DNA from: Prosthecobacter fusiformis
Lineage (GTDB): Bacteria > Verrucomicrobiota > Verrucomicrobiia > Verrucomicrobiales > Verrucomicrobiaceae
Length of the DNA: 64,000 nt
Direction of reading: 5' to 3'
Assembly: GCF_004364345.1 (NCBI RefSeq)
Contig: NZ_SOCA01000008.1
Location: forward strand, 62,001 to 126,000
This document shows positions 16,009-25,559 of the stretch, one piece after another (position 1 is the first letter of the stretch; every line of letters begins with the position of its first letter). Position numbers and translations under genes: made by a program. The notes beneath the pieces were generated by a model. The model saw nothing but the letters and a program-made list of their open reading frames with translations, was not told where the DNA came from and made no database searches.

Positions 16009-17529
16009 ATGAAAATGCGTTTCCTCATCCCCATCTCCGCCGCTCTGGCATTCACGGCCGCCGCTTCCGCCCAGGAGCTGGTACCGGATACCGTCCCGGC
16101 AGCGTCCCCGCCTCCCATTGAGGCCCCGCTCATCGATGAATGGGAAGGCATCGTCAATATTGAGGTCTCCGTGCTCGTCCCGGATTATCGCGAGCCCTGG
16201 AACTCCGGCCAGCCTTCCGGCGGCTCCGGCACCGGTTTTCTCATTGGGAAAAACCGCTTCCTCACCAATGCCCACGTCGTCAGCAATGCCTCCAAGTTGG
16301 TAATTCGGACGACCAATGACCCCGAGCCCCATCCCGCCCGTGTCGTCTTCGTCGCCCATGATTGTGACCTCGCCATCATCGAGGCGGAGGACGGATCCCA
16401 CTTTGATAAATTGAAGCCCCTCACCTTCGGCGGCATTCCCAAACTGAATACCGAGGTCATCGCCGTCGGTTACCCCATCGGTGGAGACCGCATCTCCGTC
16501 ACCCGGGGTGTCGTCTCCCGCATTGACTTCCGCCCCTTCAGCCACACGCAGGTGGATTCACACTTGGCCATCCAGGTGGATGCCGCCATCAATCCAGGCA
16601 ACTCGGGTGGCCCCGTCATCCAGAGCGGCAAAGTCGTCGGTGTGGCCTTCCAGGGCTTCAGCGGTCGTGTGGCCCAGAATGTCGGCTACATCATCCCCGT
16701 CCCCGTCGTGGAGCGTTTCCTCAAGGATGTGGAAGACGGCACATATGACCACTATGTGGACCTGGCCGTCAGCGATTTCGCCATCGAAAACAGCGCGCAG
16801 AGAAAAGCCCTGGGCCTCAATGGCGGCGGCATCGGCGTCATGATCGCCGATGTGGAGCCTGCTGGCAGCGCGGGCGATATCCTGAAACGCGGCGATGTCC
16901 TCCTCTCCATGGATGACAACCCCGTCTTTAACAACGGCCTCATCCGCTTCGAAGGTGAGCTGATGGACATGAACGAAGTCGTCGAGCGCAAGTTCGCCGG
17001 AGACAAGCTCAAGCTCGCCTACCAGCGCGACGGCAAGAAGACCGAAACCGAAGTCACCCTCAAGCGCTTTGATCCCTATGTGAAGCTGGGTGAGCAATAC
17101 GACCAGCGCCCCCGCTACGTCGTGTATGCCGGCCTCGTCTTCCAGCCCATGGACAAAAACCTCATGGATGCCCACCAGATCGCCGACCGCGCGGCTAACT
17201 ACATGTTTGACAATTTCCTCACCGAAAAACTCTATGTCGAACGGCCTGAGCCCGTCCTCCTCACCACCATCCTGGCGGATGAAGTGAATACCTACATCAC
17301 CCCTTATGCCCAGAGCGTGGTGGATGAGATCAACGGTGTGAAAATCAAGAGCCTCAAGGACGTCAAAGACGCCCTGGCCAAAAAAGGGGAAAAGCCCGGC
17401 TTCGTCGTCATCAAGCTCCTCGAAAAAGGCCGCCCCCTGGTGCTGAAGCGGGACTTCGCGGATGCCGCCCACCCGCGCATCATGCAGACCTATAACATCA
17501 CGGAAGATGCCTACCTGGGCGCAGACTGA
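16009..17529 (+). CDS. Secreted trypsin-like serine protease with PDZ domains (HtrA-like)
   Basis: 506 residues from the ATG at 16009 (MKMRFLIPISAALAFTAAAS), giving a good signal peptide ending at ASAQ; the frame is open upstream, but those residues spoil the signal. The catalytic triad is intact: His89 in FLTNAHVVSNA, Asp120 in HDCDLAIIEAED, Ser199 in NPGNSGGPVI. A PDZ domain follows (around GIGVMIADVEPAGSAGDILK), and a second PDZ-like region is near the C-terminus. It should act in the periplasm on misfolded or signalling substrates. It lies 44 bp before a paralogue that has lost the triad. Confidence 0.92.
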   Translation: MKMRFLIPISAALAFTAAASAQELVPDTVPAASPPPIEAPLIDEWEGIVNIEVSVLVPDYREPWNSGQPSGGSGTGFLIGKNRFLTNAHVVSNASKLVIRTTNDPEPHPARVVFVAHDCDLAIIEAEDGSHFDKLKPLTFGGIPKLNTEVIAVGYPIGGDRISVTRGVVSRIDFRPFSHTQVDSHLAIQVDAAINPGNSGGPVIQSGKVVGVAFQGFSGRVAQNVGYIIPVPVVERFLKDVEDGTYDHYVDLAVSDFAIENSAQRKALGLNGGGIGVMIADVEPAGSAGDILKRGDVLLSMDDNPVFNNGLIRFEGELMDMNEVVERKFAGDKLKLAYQRDGKKTETEVTLKRFDPYVKLGEQYDQRPRYVVYAGLVFQPMDKNLMDAHQIADRAANYMFDNFLTEKLYVERPEPVLLTTILADEVNTYITPYAQSVVDEINGVKIKSLKDVKDALAKKGEKPGFVVIKLLEKGRPLVLKRDFADAAHPRIMQTYNITEDAYLGAD

Positions 17530-17573
17530 TCTCAGCCCCTTCGCCCCTCATTCACTTCCCTTTTTCGCGACTC

Positions 17574-19130
17574 ATGAAGCCTTTCTTTTTCCTCATCGCC
17601 CTCCTCGCCATCGGCAGTGCCCAGGCGCAGACCGCGCCCGCCACGCCCAAGTTCCTTCCCCTGCGGCCGAAAGACCCCGCACCACAGCCCGCTCAGTCCC
17701 CGCAGGCCGTCATCCAGACCAGCTCCCTGCTGAAGGTCAATGTCACCCATCAGAGTCACAATCTGCGCATCCCCTGGCAGAAAGAAGGCGCAGGCGGCAG
17801 GCGCGGCCTGGGCGTCGTCCTGGAGGGAAATCGCATCCTCGTCACCGGCCAGATGGTTAGTGATGCCACCTACATCGAGCTGGAGCTTCCAGAGAGCGGC
17901 CAAAAAATCCCCGCCCGCGTCATCGCTGTGGATTATGAGGCCAACCTGGCCCTCCTGGCCCCCAGCACCACGCCCGAGCGCACCGCAGCCTTCTTCACCG
18001 GCCTCCGCCCCATGGAGGTGGATACCTCCGCCCGCATCGGGGATACCCTCGTCGTCTGGCAGACCGGCCGCGTTGGCGAGCTCATCGTCACCCCCATGCG
18101 CATCAGCAAAGTGATGAACCAGGGCTACGTCGTGGAAAACGCCAGCTTCATTGTCTATGAAGCTCAGGGCATCATCCGCAGCGAGGCCAACAGCTTCACC
18201 CTCCCCGTCGCCAAAGGTGGAAAACTCGCCGCGCTGCTCCTGCGTTACGATTCCAAAAACCAGCTCGCCACCCTGCTACCCGCACCCATCATTGAGCACT
18301 TCCTCAAAGACGTGGCCGATGGCAAATACGACGGCTTCCCCTCCCTCGGCATTGAGTTCCAGATCACCCTGGATGACCAGTTCCGGGAATACTTGGGCAT
18401 GACTCCTGACCAGCCCGGCGTCTATATCAGCTCCGTCACCAAAGGGGCCTCAGCCGAACAGGCCGGAGTAAAAAAAGGTGACATCATGCTCTCCATCAAC
18501 GGTTCTGAAATCGACTCCCGTGGCGATTACCAGGACCCTCATTATGGCCCGCTCAGCGTCAGCCACATCGTTCGTGGAAAAGCCTTCGTGGGCGATGAAG
18601 TGGAAATGAAAGTCATGCGCGAGGGCAAGGAGATCACCCTCAAGGGTAAGCTCACCCGCAAACAGCCGGAGGATTACCTCGTCCTCCCCTACCAGTTCGA
18701 TAAAGGCCCGCGTTACATCCTCAATGGTGGCCTCCTTTTCCAGGAACTCACCCGCCCGTATCTGAATTCCTTTGGCAACGAGCAGCAGGGTGGCCCCATC
18801 CTCCGCCTGGCCCGCATCGCTGGCAGCCCCGAAGAGTATGAAAAGAAAGGCCGCAAAAAAGTGGTCTTCCTCAGCGCCGTCCTCCCCACCACCAGCACCC
18901 AGGGTTACGAGCGCCTCAGCGGCCAGATCGTGGATGAAGTCAATGGCATGGCCATCACCCAGCTTGAGGACATCGCCGAAGCCTTCAAAAAACCTCAGGA
19001 CGGTATCCACATCGTCCGCCTGGATCAATACCCCTTTGTCATCCACCTGGACGCCGCCAAAGTGGAAAAGGATAACCTCCAGCTCATCAACGGCATGTTC
19101 CGCATCAGCAGCCTCTCCCGCCTGGATTGA
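17574..19130 (+). CDS. HtrA-like pseudoprotease paralogue with PDZ domain
   Basis: 518 residues with a clear signal peptide (MKPFFFLIALLAIGSAQAQ). Its layout copies the upstream protease, but the catalytic residues are replaced: the His block reads LVTGQMVSDA (His to Gln, about residue 93), the Asp block DYEANLALL (Asp to Asn, about 124), and the GNSGGP serine loop becomes ANSFTLP. The PDZ block GVYISSVTKGASAEQAGVKK is well conserved, as is the C-terminal PDZ-like region. It is probably a non-catalytic scaffold or regulator partnered with the active protease 44 bp upstream, in one operon. That the loss is functional is inference. Confidence 0.88.
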   Translation: MKPFFFLIALLAIGSAQAQTAPATPKFLPLRPKDPAPQPAQSPQAVIQTSSLLKVNVTHQSHNLRIPWQKEGAGGRRGLGVVLEGNRILVTGQMVSDATYIELELPESGQKIPARVIAVDYEANLALLAPSTTPERTAAFFTGLRPMEVDTSARIGDTLVVWQTGRVGELIVTPMRISKVMNQGYVVENASFIVYEAQGIIRSEANSFTLPVAKGGKLAALLLRYDSKNQLATLLPAPIIEHFLKDVADGKYDGFPSLGIEFQITLDDQFREYLGMTPDQPGVYISSVTKGASAEQAGVKKGDIMLSINGSEIDSRGDYQDPHYGPLSVSHIVRGKAFVGDEVEMKVMREGKEITLKGKLTRKQPEDYLVLPYQFDKGPRYILNGGLLFQELTRPYLNSFGNEQQGGPILRLARIAGSPEEYEKKGRKKVVFLSAVLPTTSTQGYERLSGQIVDEVNGMAITQLEDIAEAFKKPQDGIHIVRLDQYPFVIHLDAAKVEKDNLQLINGMFRISSLSRLD

Positions 19131-19177
19131 ATCTCATCCTGTTAATCCTGTCAAAACCAGGCCGCCAAATCCAGCCC

Positions 19178-19939
19178 ATGAAATACAGTTACGCCGAGCT
19201 CGCCGGCATGATTGACCACGCCTTGCTCCAGCCCGGCATGACCGATGCCGAGGCCGAAGCAGGCTGCATCCTCGCCGCAAAGTATGGCGTCGCCTCCGTT
19301 TGCGTGAAGCCCTGCTTCATCCCCCGCGCCGTGGACCTCCTGGGGGAAACGGGCGTCATCGTCGGTTGCGTCATCGGTTTCCCCGCCGGTAACAGTGCAA
19401 CGGAGGTGAAACGCTATGAAACGCAAATCGCCTGCCAGGAAGGTGCCCGTGAAATCGACATGGTCATCAACATCGGCAAAGCTCTCTCTGGAGACTGGGA
19501 CTATGTGGAGCGGGAGATCCAGATCATCGCCGATGAAGCCCACAAGCACGACGCCCGGCTGAAAGTCATTTTCGAAAACGACTACCTGCCCAAGGACGAA
19601 ACGAAAATCCAGCTCTGCGAAATCTGCGGCCGCGCCGGGGCAGACTGGGTCAAAACCTCCACCGGTTACGGCTTCAACAAGCAACCCGATGGCAGCTACA
19701 ATTACAAAGGGGCCACCGAGCATGACCTCCGCCTCATGCGCCAGCACAGCCCGGCCCATGTCCAGGTGAAAGCCTCCGGCGGCGTCCGCGACCTGGATGG
19801 CCTCATCCTCGTACGTGACCTCGGCTGCACCCGCCTGGGCACCAGTTCCACCCAGGCCATCCTGGACGAATACCGCCGCCGGGAGCGCTCGGGAGAATCA
19901 GGCTCCCTCTCAGCAGACATCGGCAAAGGTGGGTATTGA
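19178..19939 (+). CDS. deoC: Deoxyribose-phosphate aldolase
   Basis: Cleaves 2-deoxyribose-5-phosphate to glyceraldehyde-3-phosphate and acetaldehyde. 253 residues from the ATG at 19178 (MKYSYAELAGMIDHALLQP); an earlier in-frame ATG at 19127 overlaps the previous gene. The Schiff-base lysine lies in WVKTSTGYG and the second conserved lysine in VQVKASGGVR; GCVIGFPAGN and REIDMVINIG are typical TIM-barrel strands. It follows the HtrA pair on the same strand with a 47-bp gap that contains a copy of a TCCTGTTAATCCTG repeat. Confidence 0.95.
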   Translation: MKYSYAELAGMIDHALLQPGMTDAEAEAGCILAAKYGVASVCVKPCFIPRAVDLLGETGVIVGCVIGFPAGNSATEVKRYETQIACQEGAREIDMVINIGKALSGDWDYVEREIQIIADEAHKHDARLKVIFENDYLPKDETKIQLCEICGRAGADWVKTSTGYGFNKQPDGSYNYKGATEHDLRLMRQHSPAHVQVKASGGVRDLDGLILVRDLGCTRLGTSSTQAILDEYRRRERSGESGSLSADIGKGGY

Positions 19940-19994
19940 ATACAGGATCCGCTAACAACAGGCATCTTTCTTTACTCATCCTAATCCGATAAAT

Positions 19995-20042
19995 AAAGTG
20001 TTGCCACACTTTCTGTATTCAGTATAATTTACATAAATTATA
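19995..20042 (+). promoter_or_regulatory. Promoter with two nested palindromes upstream of the histidine kinase
   Basis: TTGCCA (20001-20006) and TATAAT (20023-20028) are separated by 16 bases. The -35 is embedded in a perfect inverted repeat AAAGTGT-TGCC-ACACTTT (19995-20012). The -10 is the left half of another, TATAATTT-acat-AAATTATA (20023-20042). Such symmetric sites over both promoter elements are typical of repressor operators. The kinase GTG start follows at 20046, which leaves a very short leader. Confidence 0.55.
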
Positions 20043-20045
20043 CAA

Positions 20046-21539
20046 GTGATCGCGTTAACCGGCAGCCCCCCGAATACCGCACCGCTGCACTTTCCAGCAG
20101 CGAGCAAGGAGCGTCCGGTCATCCCGCAGACAGCACCCCCGGTCGATCCTTCCATCCTGGCCGCTGCGGAAAAATCCGCCCGTTTTGAAGGTGAGCTGCA
20201 GGAGCTGAACATGAGGAATGCCCGGCTCGGTGCCTGGTTTGTCATGGTCCTTGTCCCCTTCTGTGCGGTGCTGGACTGGCTGGCCTACCCGGCGCATTTT
20301 TGGGAGTTTCTTTTGCTCCGCATCCTTTGCTCCTCCATGTGCATTCCGCTGCTGTTGGCGCTGGATCGTCCCTGGGCTGCGCGTTATCATCGTGTTTATC
20401 CTGTGATCCTGCCATTGCTGCCAGCCATGGCCATCTGCCTGATGATTTACTTCTCCGGCGATGGCAGCTCCAGCTACTACGCCGGGCTGATGCTCTGCCT
20501 GGTAGGTACCTCCTTTGTCTTCCACTGGACCTTCCGGGAGATCGGCCTCACCGTCGCCCTAGTCCTGGCCTTTTACCTAGCCGCCACCATCCCCAATCTG
20601 AATTTTAATGGAGACCCGCGCTCCATCGGCCTGTTCATCAATAACACGCTCTTCATCCTACTGACCTGCGTCATCCTGTATTGCGGCAGCCGCCAGCACC
20701 ACGCCATCCGCCTGCGGGAGTTTGTGAACCGCTGCAAGGTCGAAGCCCAGCGTGAGGAGCTGGCCCGGCGCAATCAAGAACTGTCCGCCACCCTCAAGCG
20801 CCTGAAGGAAACCGAGGCTCAGCTCAATCAAAGTGAGAAGCTCGCCTCCATCGGCCGCCTCAGCGCAGGCATCGTCCACGAGATCAATAACCCTCTGAAT
20901 TTCGTCAAATCCGCCCTCTTCGTCCTCAAAAAGAAGACGAAAAACATGCCGCCGGAAAGCGTCGAATCCGTCGCCCAGATCCTAGCAGATATTGGCGAAG
21001 GCGTGGACCGCGTGGCCTCCATCGTCTCGGACCTGCGCACCTTTGCCCATCCAGAAAACAAAGGATCCTCGCCCGTCAGCCTTCATCTGGCCCTGGCCAA
21101 AGCCGCCCGCCTCATGGCGCAGCAGGTCGGTGATTCCCAGGCAAAGCTCCACCTGGAAGTACCGGAGCATCTCACCGCTTTGGGGGATGAAAACCACATC
21201 ATCCAGATCCTCATCAATCTCATTCAAAACAGCCTGGATGCCATGCAGCACCATCCCTCACCGGAGATCTTCGTGCGCGGGGCCAGGGATGGGGATGAGA
21301 TTCTCCTTAGCGTCCGGGACAACGGACCCGGCATCCCGGAGGAGAGCCTGCAGCGCATCTTTGATCCTTTCTTCACCACCAAAGAAGTCGGCCAGGGCAT
21401 GGGCCTCGGCCTCAGCCTCTGCTACCGCATGATGCAGGGCATGGGCGGCAGCATCACCCCTTTCAGTCAGCTCGGTACTTTCACTGAGTTCACTCTCCGT
21501 TTCAAACCCTCAGCCGCTCCCGCCCCCGCAGCTGTATGA
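20046..21539 (+). CDS. Membrane-bound sensor histidine kinase
   Basis: 497 residues from a GTG at 20046; an internal ATG at 20211 has a good AGGAG ribosome site and could give a shorter form. About six hydrophobic segments span residues 60-215, then a coiled coil ([20 protein letters not shown]) leads to the HisKA helix with the phospho-acceptor in [20 protein letters not shown]. HATPase motifs are N-box [13 protein letters not shown]1 [12 protein letters not shown]-box FDPFFTTK and G2 [13 protein letters not shown]. It overlaps the next gene by ATGA. The signal is unknown. Confidence 0.93.
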   Translation: MIALTGSPPNTAPLHFPAASKERPVIPQTAPPVDPSILAAAEKSARFEGELQELNMRNARLGAWFVMVLVPFCAVLDWLAYPAHFWEFLLLRILCSSMCIPLLLALDRPWAARYHRVYPVILPLLPAMAICLMIYFSGDGSSSYYAGLMLCLVGTSFVFHWTFREIGLTVALVLAFYLAATIPNLNFNGDPRSIGLFINNTLFILLTCVILYCGSRQHHAIRLREFVNRCKVEAQREELARRNQELSATLKRLKETEAQLNQSEKLASIGRLSAGIVHEINNPLNFVKSALFVLKKKTKNMPPESVESVAQILADIGEGVDRVASIVSDLRTFAHPENKGSSPVSLHLALAKAARLMAQQVGDSQAKLHLEVPEHLTALGDENHIIQILINLIQNSLDAMQHHPSPEIFVRGARDGDEILLSVRDNGPGIPEESLQRIFDPFFTTKEVGQGMGLGLSLCYRMMQGMGGSITPFSQLGTFTEFTLRFKPSAAPAPAAV

Positions 21540-22789
21540 ATCCTTCCCCCCAATCCAGCTATCACGTCCTGTATGTGGACGATGAGGATAAAGCTCTCCA
21601 TTATTTCCGGCAAATGTTCGAGGATGAATTCGTCATCCACACGGCCAATAACGCTGCTGATGGCTACCGTATCCTGGAGGCCTATGGCTCCCAGATCGGC
21701 GTCCTCCTGACGGACCAACGCATGCCCGGTGAAAGCGGCGTGGAGCTGATGGACCGCGCTCGCAAGCTCCATCCCAATCTCGTCCGCATCCTCGTCACCG
21801 CGTTTACCGACTACCAGACCGCCGTCCGTGCCGTCAACGAAGGCCGCGCTTACCGTTACCTGCACAAGCCCCTGGACCCGGAGCAGCTCGCCACTGTGCT
21901 CCGTCAGGGCATGGAGTATTATCACACCCTCCAGGAGCGCGAAAACCTGCTCACCCAAAATGCGGAGCACATCCGCAGCACCCTCATGGCGGACCGCGTG
22001 GCCGGCATGGGCATCATGGCGGAGGGGTTGAACCATCACCTCCGCAATGCCCTCACCGTCGTCCGCGCCTTCATTGACCTAGCCCCGATGAAGCTGATGG
22101 AAGAAATCGAAGGCCGTCCCCCACGCGACCCCAACTTCTGGGTGGAAACTCAGCACCAGGCCCAGGCCCAGATTGAGCGCATCCAGACACTCCTCAATCA
22201 CCTCGCCCACGCTTCCCATTCCAGGAAACTCGTCCGTGAGGACACCATCGACCTCAGCGTCCTTCTGGAAGAAATGCTAGGCACTTACCTCGCCCATTTC
22301 CAGGAACGCAACATCCGGGTCGAGTTCGATATCTCTCCCGACCTCCCTCCCCTGCTCGTCCATGGGGAGCGCTTCCGCCAGCTCTGGCGTCTCATCTTGA
22401 TTGAAGAAATCACCCATCTCCAGACCGGGGACAGGGTGCTCATCCGGGCCACCCGGGAAAAAGACCCCACCGGCCAGGACCAGGCCGTCATGGTCCTCAG
22501 TGACAACGGTGCCTGGGGAGCACAGGATCGTGCCGCAAATCTGTTCGATCCATTCTTTACCCGCAGTCGCAAGCCGGATGACTTTGGCGTCAACATGATG
22601 GCCTGTTACGTCACCCTCCACCTCCACGGAGGCAGCATTGAAGCCAAGCGCCTGGAACCCCAGGGACTGGAACTCACCATGCGCTTACCTCTGGATCCCA
22701 CCCAGAGCACTCAGGAGGCCGACGATTTTTTTCTTCGCGCCACCCAGCATGAGCAGCGGTGGCAGAAACGCGAAGAACTGGCCGCTTAA
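21536..22789 (+). CDS. Receiver-histidine kinase hybrid (response regulator with kinase-like output)
   Basis: 417 residues. The N-terminal receiver domain has the acidic pocket in VLYVDDEDKA and the phospho-acceptor Asp in LLTDQRMPGESG, with Thr/Lys at LVTAFTDYQTA and YLHKPLD. A helical linker leads to a HisKA-like helix (GIMAEGLNHHLRNALTVVRA) and a degenerate ATPase domain: the G1-like VLSDNGAWG and F-box LFDPFFTRSRK are present, but the G2 glycine box is poor (KPDDFGVNMMACY). The overlap with the kinase gene (21536-21539) makes them a coupled pair; phosphotransfer from the upstream kinase to this receiver is likely. There is no DNA-binding domain, so the output is unclear. Confidence 0.9.
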   Translation: MNPSPQSSYHVLYVDDEDKALHYFRQMFEDEFVIHTANNAADGYRILEAYGSQIGVLLTDQRMPGESGVELMDRARKLHPNLVRILVTAFTDYQTAVRAVNEGRAYRYLHKPLDPEQLATVLRQGMEYYHTLQERENLLTQNAEHIRSTLMADRVAGMGIMAEGLNHHLRNALTVVRAFIDLAPMKLMEEIEGRPPRDPNFWVETQHQAQAQIERIQTLLNHLAHASHSRKLVREDTIDLSVLLEEMLGTYLAHFQERNIRVEFDISPDLPPLLVHGERFRQLWRLILIEEITHLQTGDRVLIRATREKDPTGQDQAVMVLSDNGAWGAQDRAANLFDPFFTRSRKPDDFGVNMMACYVTLHLHGGSIEAKRLEPQGLELTMRLPLDPTQSTQEADDFFLRATQHEQRWQKREELAA

Positions 22790-22936
22790 GCGCTAGCTTC
22801 CAAAAATATCATCAGGTGAAAGGCGGGAGCAGACGCTGCCCTCGTCTATCTCAGATCGCGTCTTCAGCGACAGGCGAAGCCAAAGTATTCCAGAGCTTTA
22901 GCCAGCCAAAACCGCACTTCCATTTTGGTTTCCCAT

Positions 22937-23305
22937 TCAACCTTCCTCAGCGATGGCGTGCGCCTGAAGGTCTTCGAGATTCACCCATTCGATGGCCGAT
23001 GAATGAGTGGCTTCGAGGCAAACCGGCGGGGCGACGCCGGCGTCAAAAGCTTCTTTCCAGCGAGTGACGCAGAGGCACCAGCGGTCCCCAGGCTGGAGGC
23101 CGGGAAAGTCCCATTGGAGGGATGGGGTGGAAAGGTCGTTGCCATGAGCGCGGGAAAATTCCAGAAACTCAGCCGTGACCTGTACGCACACGGTGTGCAG
23201 GCCAGTATCTCCTGCGCCTGTGCGGCAGTAGCCGTCCCGGTAAAAGCCGGTCATAGGCTGGCGGCAGCAGCATTGCAATTCTTGGCCGAGGACGTTCGTG
23301 GGCAT
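22937..23305 (-). CDS. DUF2237 family protein
   Basis: 122 residues from the ATG at 23305 (MPTNVLGQELQCCCRQPMTG). It matches the compact, Cys-rich DUF2237 family along its whole length: GFYRDGYCRTGAGDTGLHTV, FLEFSRAHGNDLSTP, FPGLQPGDRWCLC and AGVAPPVCLEATH are the conserved blocks. The family is widespread but its function is unknown. It is a single gene, same strand as the carboxypeptidase gene upstream of it. Confidence 0.85.
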   Translation of the reverse strand: MPTNVLGQELQCCCRQPMTGFYRDGYCRTGAGDTGLHTVCVQVTAEFLEFSRAHGNDLSTPSLQWDFPGLQPGDRWCLCVTRWKEAFDAGVAPPVCLEATHSSAIEWVNLEDLQAHAIAEEG

Positions 23306-23389
23306 GGGGGAAAGGGGACAGGATGGGGGCCGCGTCACGTGATTTTTTCCCGTGGGCGGATTCTGCAAAGCGGGCCGTGCCCTGTGCAG

Positions 23390-24394
23390 TTACCGGGAGG
23401 CGGTGAGGCTCCCGCCCTTGGCGCGCTGAAGACCCCAGGACATAAGCGCACGGCCATCGTCCCAGATGTATTTGGTCTGCGTGCCTAACTGGACAAGGAT
23501 GACATCCCGCCCGCGATAGCTGGCTGTGGAAATAAGGCAGCGGCCGCTGGCCACGGTATAACCCGTTTTCATCCCGTTGCACTCAGGCATGTTGCCCAGG
23601 AGATTGTTGGTGCTCTTGAGGGTGACCGTATTGCCATTGTTTCTGCGGAAGGTGTAATATGACCTGCGCACGGCATCCCGGATGATGGGGTTGCGGTAGG
23701 CGGCCATGGAGATGCGGGCCATGTCCCGGGCGGTGGAATATTGACCGCTGACGGTGAGGCCGTGAGGGTTTTTGAAATTGGAATTTGAGCAGCCCAGGGA
23801 GCGGGCCTTGGCATTCATTTTACCGGCAAAGGCGCTGATGCTGCCAGCATTATCCCTGGCCAGCACATTGGCCACATCGTTGCAGCTTTTGATGAGGAAG
23901 GCATACAGCAGGTGGCGGCGGGTATAGACTTCCCCCGGACGCAGGCCCAGGCAGGTCGGCTCCACCTTCACATCGGCGGCAGTGACAGTGACCGGTTTAT
24001 CCAGGTTACCCGCATCCAGGATGACTAATGCGGTGACCAGCTTTTGAGTGCTGGCCACAGCGCGTGCAGATTCCGCATTCTTGGAGGCCAAGTGCCTCCC
24101 GGTGTGCGCATCGATGAGCAGGTAAGCCGCCGCATGGATGGCTGGGCTGCCCGAGGTGGCGATGAGCTGCGGAGCGGCCTCCACGTCCCACCCGGGATGA
24201 TAAGTGGCCGGGACGTAAGCAGCTGGGGAGGCAATGGGGTAAGCAGCCTGGACATACCCGGTATTGCTGCTGAAATCCCCTCCGCCCATGTGGCGCACGG
24301 TCCGCTGCGGACTGGGGCTGGAGCAAGCCGACAGGAGGGTGATCAAAAGTCCCGAGCAGGAGACCAGAAGGAAGCGAGAAAGGGGTGCGAGCAT
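23390..24394 (-). CDS. D-alanyl-D-alanine carboxypeptidase (peptidase S11), lipoprotein
   Basis: Trims the terminal D-Ala of peptidoglycan pentapeptides. 334 residues from the ATG at 24394 (MLAPLSRFLLVSCSG), with a signal ending in a lipobox (LLSAC). The penicillin-binding motifs are all present: SxxK as STQK (near residue 115), SxN as SCN in LIKSCNDVANVLA, and KTG in GMKTGYTVASG. The region between lipobox and enzyme (about 65 residues, Ala/Pro/Tyr-rich) is a linker. The family is sure; the exact PBP class is not. Confidence 0.92.
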   Translation of the reverse strand: MLAPLSRFLLVSCSGLLITLLSACSSPSPQRTVRHMGGGDFSSNTGYVQAAYPIASPAAYVPATYHPGWDVEAAPQLIATSGSPAIHAAAYLLIDAHTGRHLASKNAESARAVASTQKLVTALVILDAGNLDKPVTVTAADVKVEPTCLGLRPGEVYTRRHLLYAFLIKSCNDVANVLARDNAGSISAFAGKMNAKARSLGCSNSNFKNPHGLTVSGQYSTARDMARISMAAYRNPIIRDAVRRSYYTFRRNNGNTVTLKSTNNLLGNMPECNGMKTGYTVASGRCLISTASYRGRDVILVQLGTQTKYIWDDGRALMSWGLQRAKGGSLTASR

Positions 24395-24571
24395 ACGAGG
24401 GGGGAAAGAGTAAACGTTCGCCACGTGGCGCAAGTTTAATGCCTTTGTGAAACTTGTTGTTCATCTACGCGGTTAGGCCGCCGGGTGTCAACCCTGAGTG
24501 ACTGCGCGAACACGGCGTCCACAGGGCGTTTTTCGTCTTGCTTGTGACGGCGTCCGCGCTCCGAATGAGAC

Positions 24572-25453
24572 ATGGCACTGATCATTAACGGCGAAGAAAT
24601 CGACGACGAAGTCATTGAGGGAGAATTCCGCAATGTGAAGGGGCACTATGAACGCATGCTGCAAGTGTCCTGCTGTGAGCGGGACCAGGAGTTCCGGGGT
24701 TATGCCAAGGACAACCTGATTTCACGCGTGTTGCTGAACCAGGAATCCGTGCGCCGATTCCCCACCGTGGAGGAGGCTGAGGTGACAGCCCGGCTGGAAA
24801 AACTGATCGCTGAGGCAGGTGGCGAGACGCAGTTTTACATGAATATCGGCATGCCGTACAAGGATGAGGCCGTGGTACGGGAAAACGTGCAAGGCGGCGT
24901 GCGCCTGGACAAAATGCTGGGGGATGTCTATGGCCCGGAGCCAGTATTCAGCGAGGAGGAATTGCATGCAGCCTATGAGCGGGACCTGCCACTGTACATG
25001 ACGGAGGAGATGATCCAGGTGGCCCACATCACGAAGAATCTGCAGGGCGCACAAAGCCGGACAGAGGTCTTCAAGACCATGCGTGACCTCCGCACCCAAT
25101 TGCTGGCCGGGGCGGATTTCATGAAACTCGCGGAGGAAAACCGGGCGGATGACCAGCAGCAGATCGACCTGGGCTGGTTCAAGCGTGGAGAGTTCATGGA
25201 GGAGTTTGAAGTCATCGCCTTTTCCATGGGGGAAGGAGAGATCAGCCCTGTCTTCACCACCCAGCTAGGCTTTCACCTGTGCACCGTGCGTGGCCGCAAG
25301 ACCCCGGAGGCCATCCCCTATGCAGCCGTGAAAGAAGCCGTGCGCCAGCGCCTGCTGGAGGCGCACAAAGATGCGAAGTTTAACGAACTCATCGCCAAGC
25401 TGAAATCTGAAGCAAAGATCGAAGACACCGAGCCTGAGGAAGGCGGGCACTGA
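24572..25453 (+). CDS. Parvulin-type peptidyl-prolyl cis-trans isomerase, SurA-like
   Basis: 293 residues. An N-terminal helical domain resembling SurA/trigger-like folds (residues 1-140) precedes a rotamase domain (about 145-245) marked by IQVAHITKN, FMKLAEENRADD, DLGWFKRGEFMEEFEVIAF and TQLGFHLCTVRG. No signal peptide is visible (start MALIINGEEIDDEVIEGEF), so it is predicted to be cytoplasmic, unlike SurA or PrsA. It is transcribed away from the carboxypeptidase gene, with a 177-bp divergent gap. Confidence 0.9.
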   Translation: MALIINGEEIDDEVIEGEFRNVKGHYERMLQVSCCERDQEFRGYAKDNLISRVLLNQESVRRFPTVEEAEVTARLEKLIAEAGGETQFYMNIGMPYKDEAVVRENVQGGVRLDKMLGDVYGPEPVFSEEELHAAYERDLPLYMTEEMIQVAHITKNLQGAQSRTEVFKTMRDLRTQLLAGADFMKLAEENRADDQQQIDLGWFKRGEFMEEFEVIAFSMGEGEISPVFTTQLGFHLCTVRGRKTPEAIPYAAVKEAVRQRLLEAHKDAKFNELIAKLKSEAKIEDTEPEEGGH

Positions 25454-25494
25454 AGCCAGGCCTGATGGGCATCCAACTCCAGGGCATAAATAAA

Positions 25495-25529
25495 ACGTCC
25501 GATTTCAGGGAGCACCTGAAATCGGACGT
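25495..25529. terminator. Bidirectional intrinsic terminator, 15-bp perfect stem
   Basis: ACGTCCGATTTCAGG (25495-25509), loop GAGCA, perfect complement 25515-25529. On the minus strand it is followed by TTTTATTTA, so it best fits the end of the sigma/anti-sigma operon; it also lies just after the isomerase gene on the plus strand. Confidence 0.85.
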
Positions 25530-25559
25530 GAAATAATGAGGCGTTCAGCCGGGAAACAA

